Below, in pieces: positions 61,158 through 64,000 of a stretch of 64,000 nt of DNA (the first letter of the stretch is position 1; every line of letters starts with the position of its first letter). Source of the DNA: Gerris lacustris. Lineage: Eukaryota > Arthropoda > Insecta > Hemiptera > Gerridae. The translations under genes and the position numbers were made by a program. The stretch lies in assembly GCA_951217055.1 (NCBI GenBank), contig OX578284.1:17597187-17661186 (forward strand), read 5' to 3'. The notes below the pieces were generated by a model. It had not been told where the DNA came from. It was given only the letters and a program-made list of their open reading frames with translations, and made no database searches.

Positions 61158-64000
61158 CACTGATGATGGTAAAGGGTCCTGAGTATAATCAGTGTTAAGA
61201 TCAGTGTTAAGAGTTTCAAAGAATAAATATATTTAGTGCTTTTAAACACTGATGAGACTGAAGAACTAACTCAACTAGCTTCAGTGCATTAAATAATCAC
61301 CTTACTAAACTTAAGACTTTTTTCCAACCTAATCTTTATGATATTAGATCGATAAGTCCACCAAAAGGCCTTCAATTACCCAATTGGAATATTATCATTA
61401 TCTGTATCATAATATACAGAAAATCACAAATATTTTAACAAAACACTAGATGGAAATTAAAATGATAGATAAAAGTCTGAATTTTTAATATTGAGTGGAA
61501 TGTCATTGGAATAGAGCACTACCACTCTAATCACTTTGCGTATTCTACCTCCATTAGTTTAAGTGGCATTGTAATAATTTTTGTACAGTACAGAGAAATC
61601 TCTTTCTCTCAGTTTAGAATTCGTTTCGGAAGTTTATAAAGCTCTTGACTTTTTACAGTGTAATTTACTCACTGTACAAATATCTAAAAGAAAAAACAGG
61701 ATTCAATAAATATACGATAAATTATACGAAACAAGTGGAGATTTAACAAAAAAATTTAGAGATTCTAAGTATAAAACAGTTCTATAAGGGGTAAAAATGG
61801 TACAGGATAAAAATGTTGCTCTTTCAGGACCACTCATTTTTTCTCTTAAAAAAAATTCTTTAAACAACATTTTTTTCTGGAAAATCAATTTTGTTATATA
61901 AAGATCCGACTGTATTTCTATATATAAGATATTAAATTATATATATAAGATTTTTGGCACCCATAAATCTACAGATAAATCAACTTTTAATGTGGTATAC
62001 TTGAACATACTCACTATTTAATTATTTCTGTATAAATTTAACTTTTATGATGATTAAGTTTAAATTTGCATCTTCAAAACTCAATTTTTATTTCCAATCA
62101 CCAATATCAGATGCAATAAATTCACTGAATTATTTTCAAAATTTCATTTAGAATCCTATTCCACAGTCCTTTAACTACTAGCACTCATCCTTAACTATAA
62201 ATAATAATAGTTCTAAAACTATTATTAATACACTGTTAATAAAAAGACTAAATACATTTTTTTTTTTCAAAGCTAAATATGCTAATTGTTCATACTAAAA
62301 TATGAAGCAATAATTTATAACAGAAATAGCTTTATTCTACATTACAAAGTTCTATTCATTTCATTAAGTTTAAATAATTATTTCAGCTTAAATCATTTTT
62401 TTTTTTGTCATCTACTAATTAATTATCTTAATTATTATTTAGAATTAGCACTTCGTTAAAAAATAAAATAGGACAATTAAAATATAAGTTACCATTCTGT
62501 AATATATTCTCTTCTATAATAGTTCTAATTTATCGTCGTAAAAAATATAACATTTCAATCATTCATTAATTTATACTTATTTAGCTTCTAAACAGATAAA
62601 TTCTAAAGGCTTCGTTAAAAGTGAATTCAGTTGAAAATAAAATAAATTATTGGTAAATAACAATCGATATTATAAAGCTAAGTACAAGCAAAAAGTATGT
62701 TATGTTCGTTTATAAAATAACCTTTTCAGCCGATGGGTTTTGAACCGGGATCTTTTAGTTTTAGTTAATAACACTTTTAGTTTAATATCCTTGATTTAAA
62801 CAATTTTCTATTTTAATTAAAAGAGTCAAATTTTTGTGAAACAAATTACGGTGGAATCAAATTCTAAATCAACCCCTGTTTAACATAGAAAAGTAGTGGC
62901 CATTTAATAAAACCTGGATTTATTAAAAAAATAAGAATTTATAACAAATTAATTTTGACTCTACTTTAAACTATACAATGAATTCAATTGACATAAGCCT
63001 CTGAATAATGAATTATGTTCCAAGAGCACACCTCAATTTCTTTGATAAATTTTAAGTGTTTTACAGAACCAAATACCCTGAATCTATTTTTTTTTTTTTA
63101 ATCTTACATTATCCTGTCAATTTGTTCTTGGTCTGTCTTTTGCGACAGTTTATCTCTTATAAAGATGTGTCTGTTTACTGTTTCTACTCAGTATTTTTAC
63201 AGTTGTGTATTTTAATAATACGATGTGTTTTGACTATTGTGTGTTAATGATATTTGAAGAAGTGATTTTTGTGTGTAAATATAAATGCCCAAGGTGTCAA
63301 AAAATACCCGAGAAACAAAAAATCATAGTCGACACCTTACAGAAAAATAATTGGCTTACTTTCTACTTCTAACGATTATCATTAGTAAATCTGGCGAAAG
63401 CAAGTCATAGAATTAACATTTTTTTAAATTTCTCTTCAGAATTTAAAACTAGTTAAAATTATTCAAATTAGTTTTATCTACCAATATATTGGGGCCTTAA
63501 GAACTATAATTTAATACAAGAAATAAAGAAAGAATACCCACAAAAATATTTTACTGCAGCAAAGTGCTTGCTTTGTTTAAGTTTTCTGCTTTGTTTAACT
63601 TTAATCTTTATTTTTATTTGTTGAAGGCACTGATAATAACTCATTAATAATTTGAAAGGGCTTTGGGGCAATCAAATATTTTTGCGGAGAGACTTTTTGA
63701 ATTTCTTAGATTAATTAAAATTTCATTTTTAAGTGGGCTAACAATTAAACAATTATGCTATAGAGTTATACAATTTAATTTTCTCTTAATGACTAATTGT
63801 ATGTAAATTAATTACTGATTCTTCAAAACATAAAAGATCTAGCTTCAAATCCCATTCGTGGAAACTAATTTTATTTTTACTTATATTATTATATTTTATT
63901 CTTAAAAATTGCTTTTTATTTATCAAAACCTTGACTTTAGGATTTACATTTGTATAATATTAGCTGTTTACTACATAAAATCTATTTGTTTAACTAATTT
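61158..64000. other. AT-rich intergenic DNA
   Basis: A repeat CACTGATGATGGTAAAGGGT continues after the MITE to about 61215. Nothing else is recognised up to the right edge. Confidence 0.4.

Noticed and set aside
62720..62800. tRNA-like T-arm (reverse strand GATCCCGGTTCAAAACCC)
   Set aside because: No acceptor stem, anticodon arm or A box could be matched; too weak for a tRNA or SINE call.

Overview
This window comes from an animal nuclear genome, most likely an insect. It is AT-rich, has exon-intron genes with GT..AG splice sites, and is crowded with transposon relics of arthropod type (piggyBac, hAT, PIF/Harbinger-like, pogo/Tigger, LINEs). I see no operons, bacterial ribosome sites, CRISPR arrays or RNA genes. 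The order of insect cannot be fixed from the sequence alone.

Three protein-coding genes can be supported. (1) The left edge (1-806, + strand) is the 3' end of a gene encoding a lysine-rich protein built from about 14 copies of a 19-20 residue repeat. (2) 15622-16953 (+ strand) is a complete, uninterrupted 443-residue WD-repeat protein that matches WDR18 (yeast Ipi3), a ribosome-biogenesis factor. (3) 28972-49145 (- strand) is a complete FAM117/GLCCI1-family gene. I assembled it from eight coding exons whose splice sites and reading phases all agree, giving a 359-residue protein; its first intron is about 10.2 kb. No other gene could be recognised, and the three genes have no evident functional link.

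Layout: 1-0.93 kb repeat-protein gene tail; 1-15.5 kb intergenic DNA with piggyBac-like, hAT-like, Harbinger-like, Tigger-like and foldback elements; 15.6-17 kb WDR18; 17-28.6 kb intergenic DNA with more MITEs, an RTE-like LINE fragment and two adjacent giant palindromes; 28.6-49.7 kb the FAM117-like gene, whose introns hold a LINE nested in a hAT MITE, an 80-bp minisatellite, a hAT transposase relic and a 1.2-kb Harbinger-like element; 49.7-64 kb intergenic DNA with a 352-bp hairpin element, 30-bp and 300-bp tandem arrays, a LINE relic and an intact-looking hAT MITE with a perfect 8-bp target duplication.

The most notable non-genic signal is the density of foldback (inverted-repeat) elements. 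One MITE family with nested terminal repeats appears at least eight times. Several insertions can be ordered in time because one element interrupts another, or because a second copy in the window shows the uninterrupted state. I did not find a clearly new multi-gene system.
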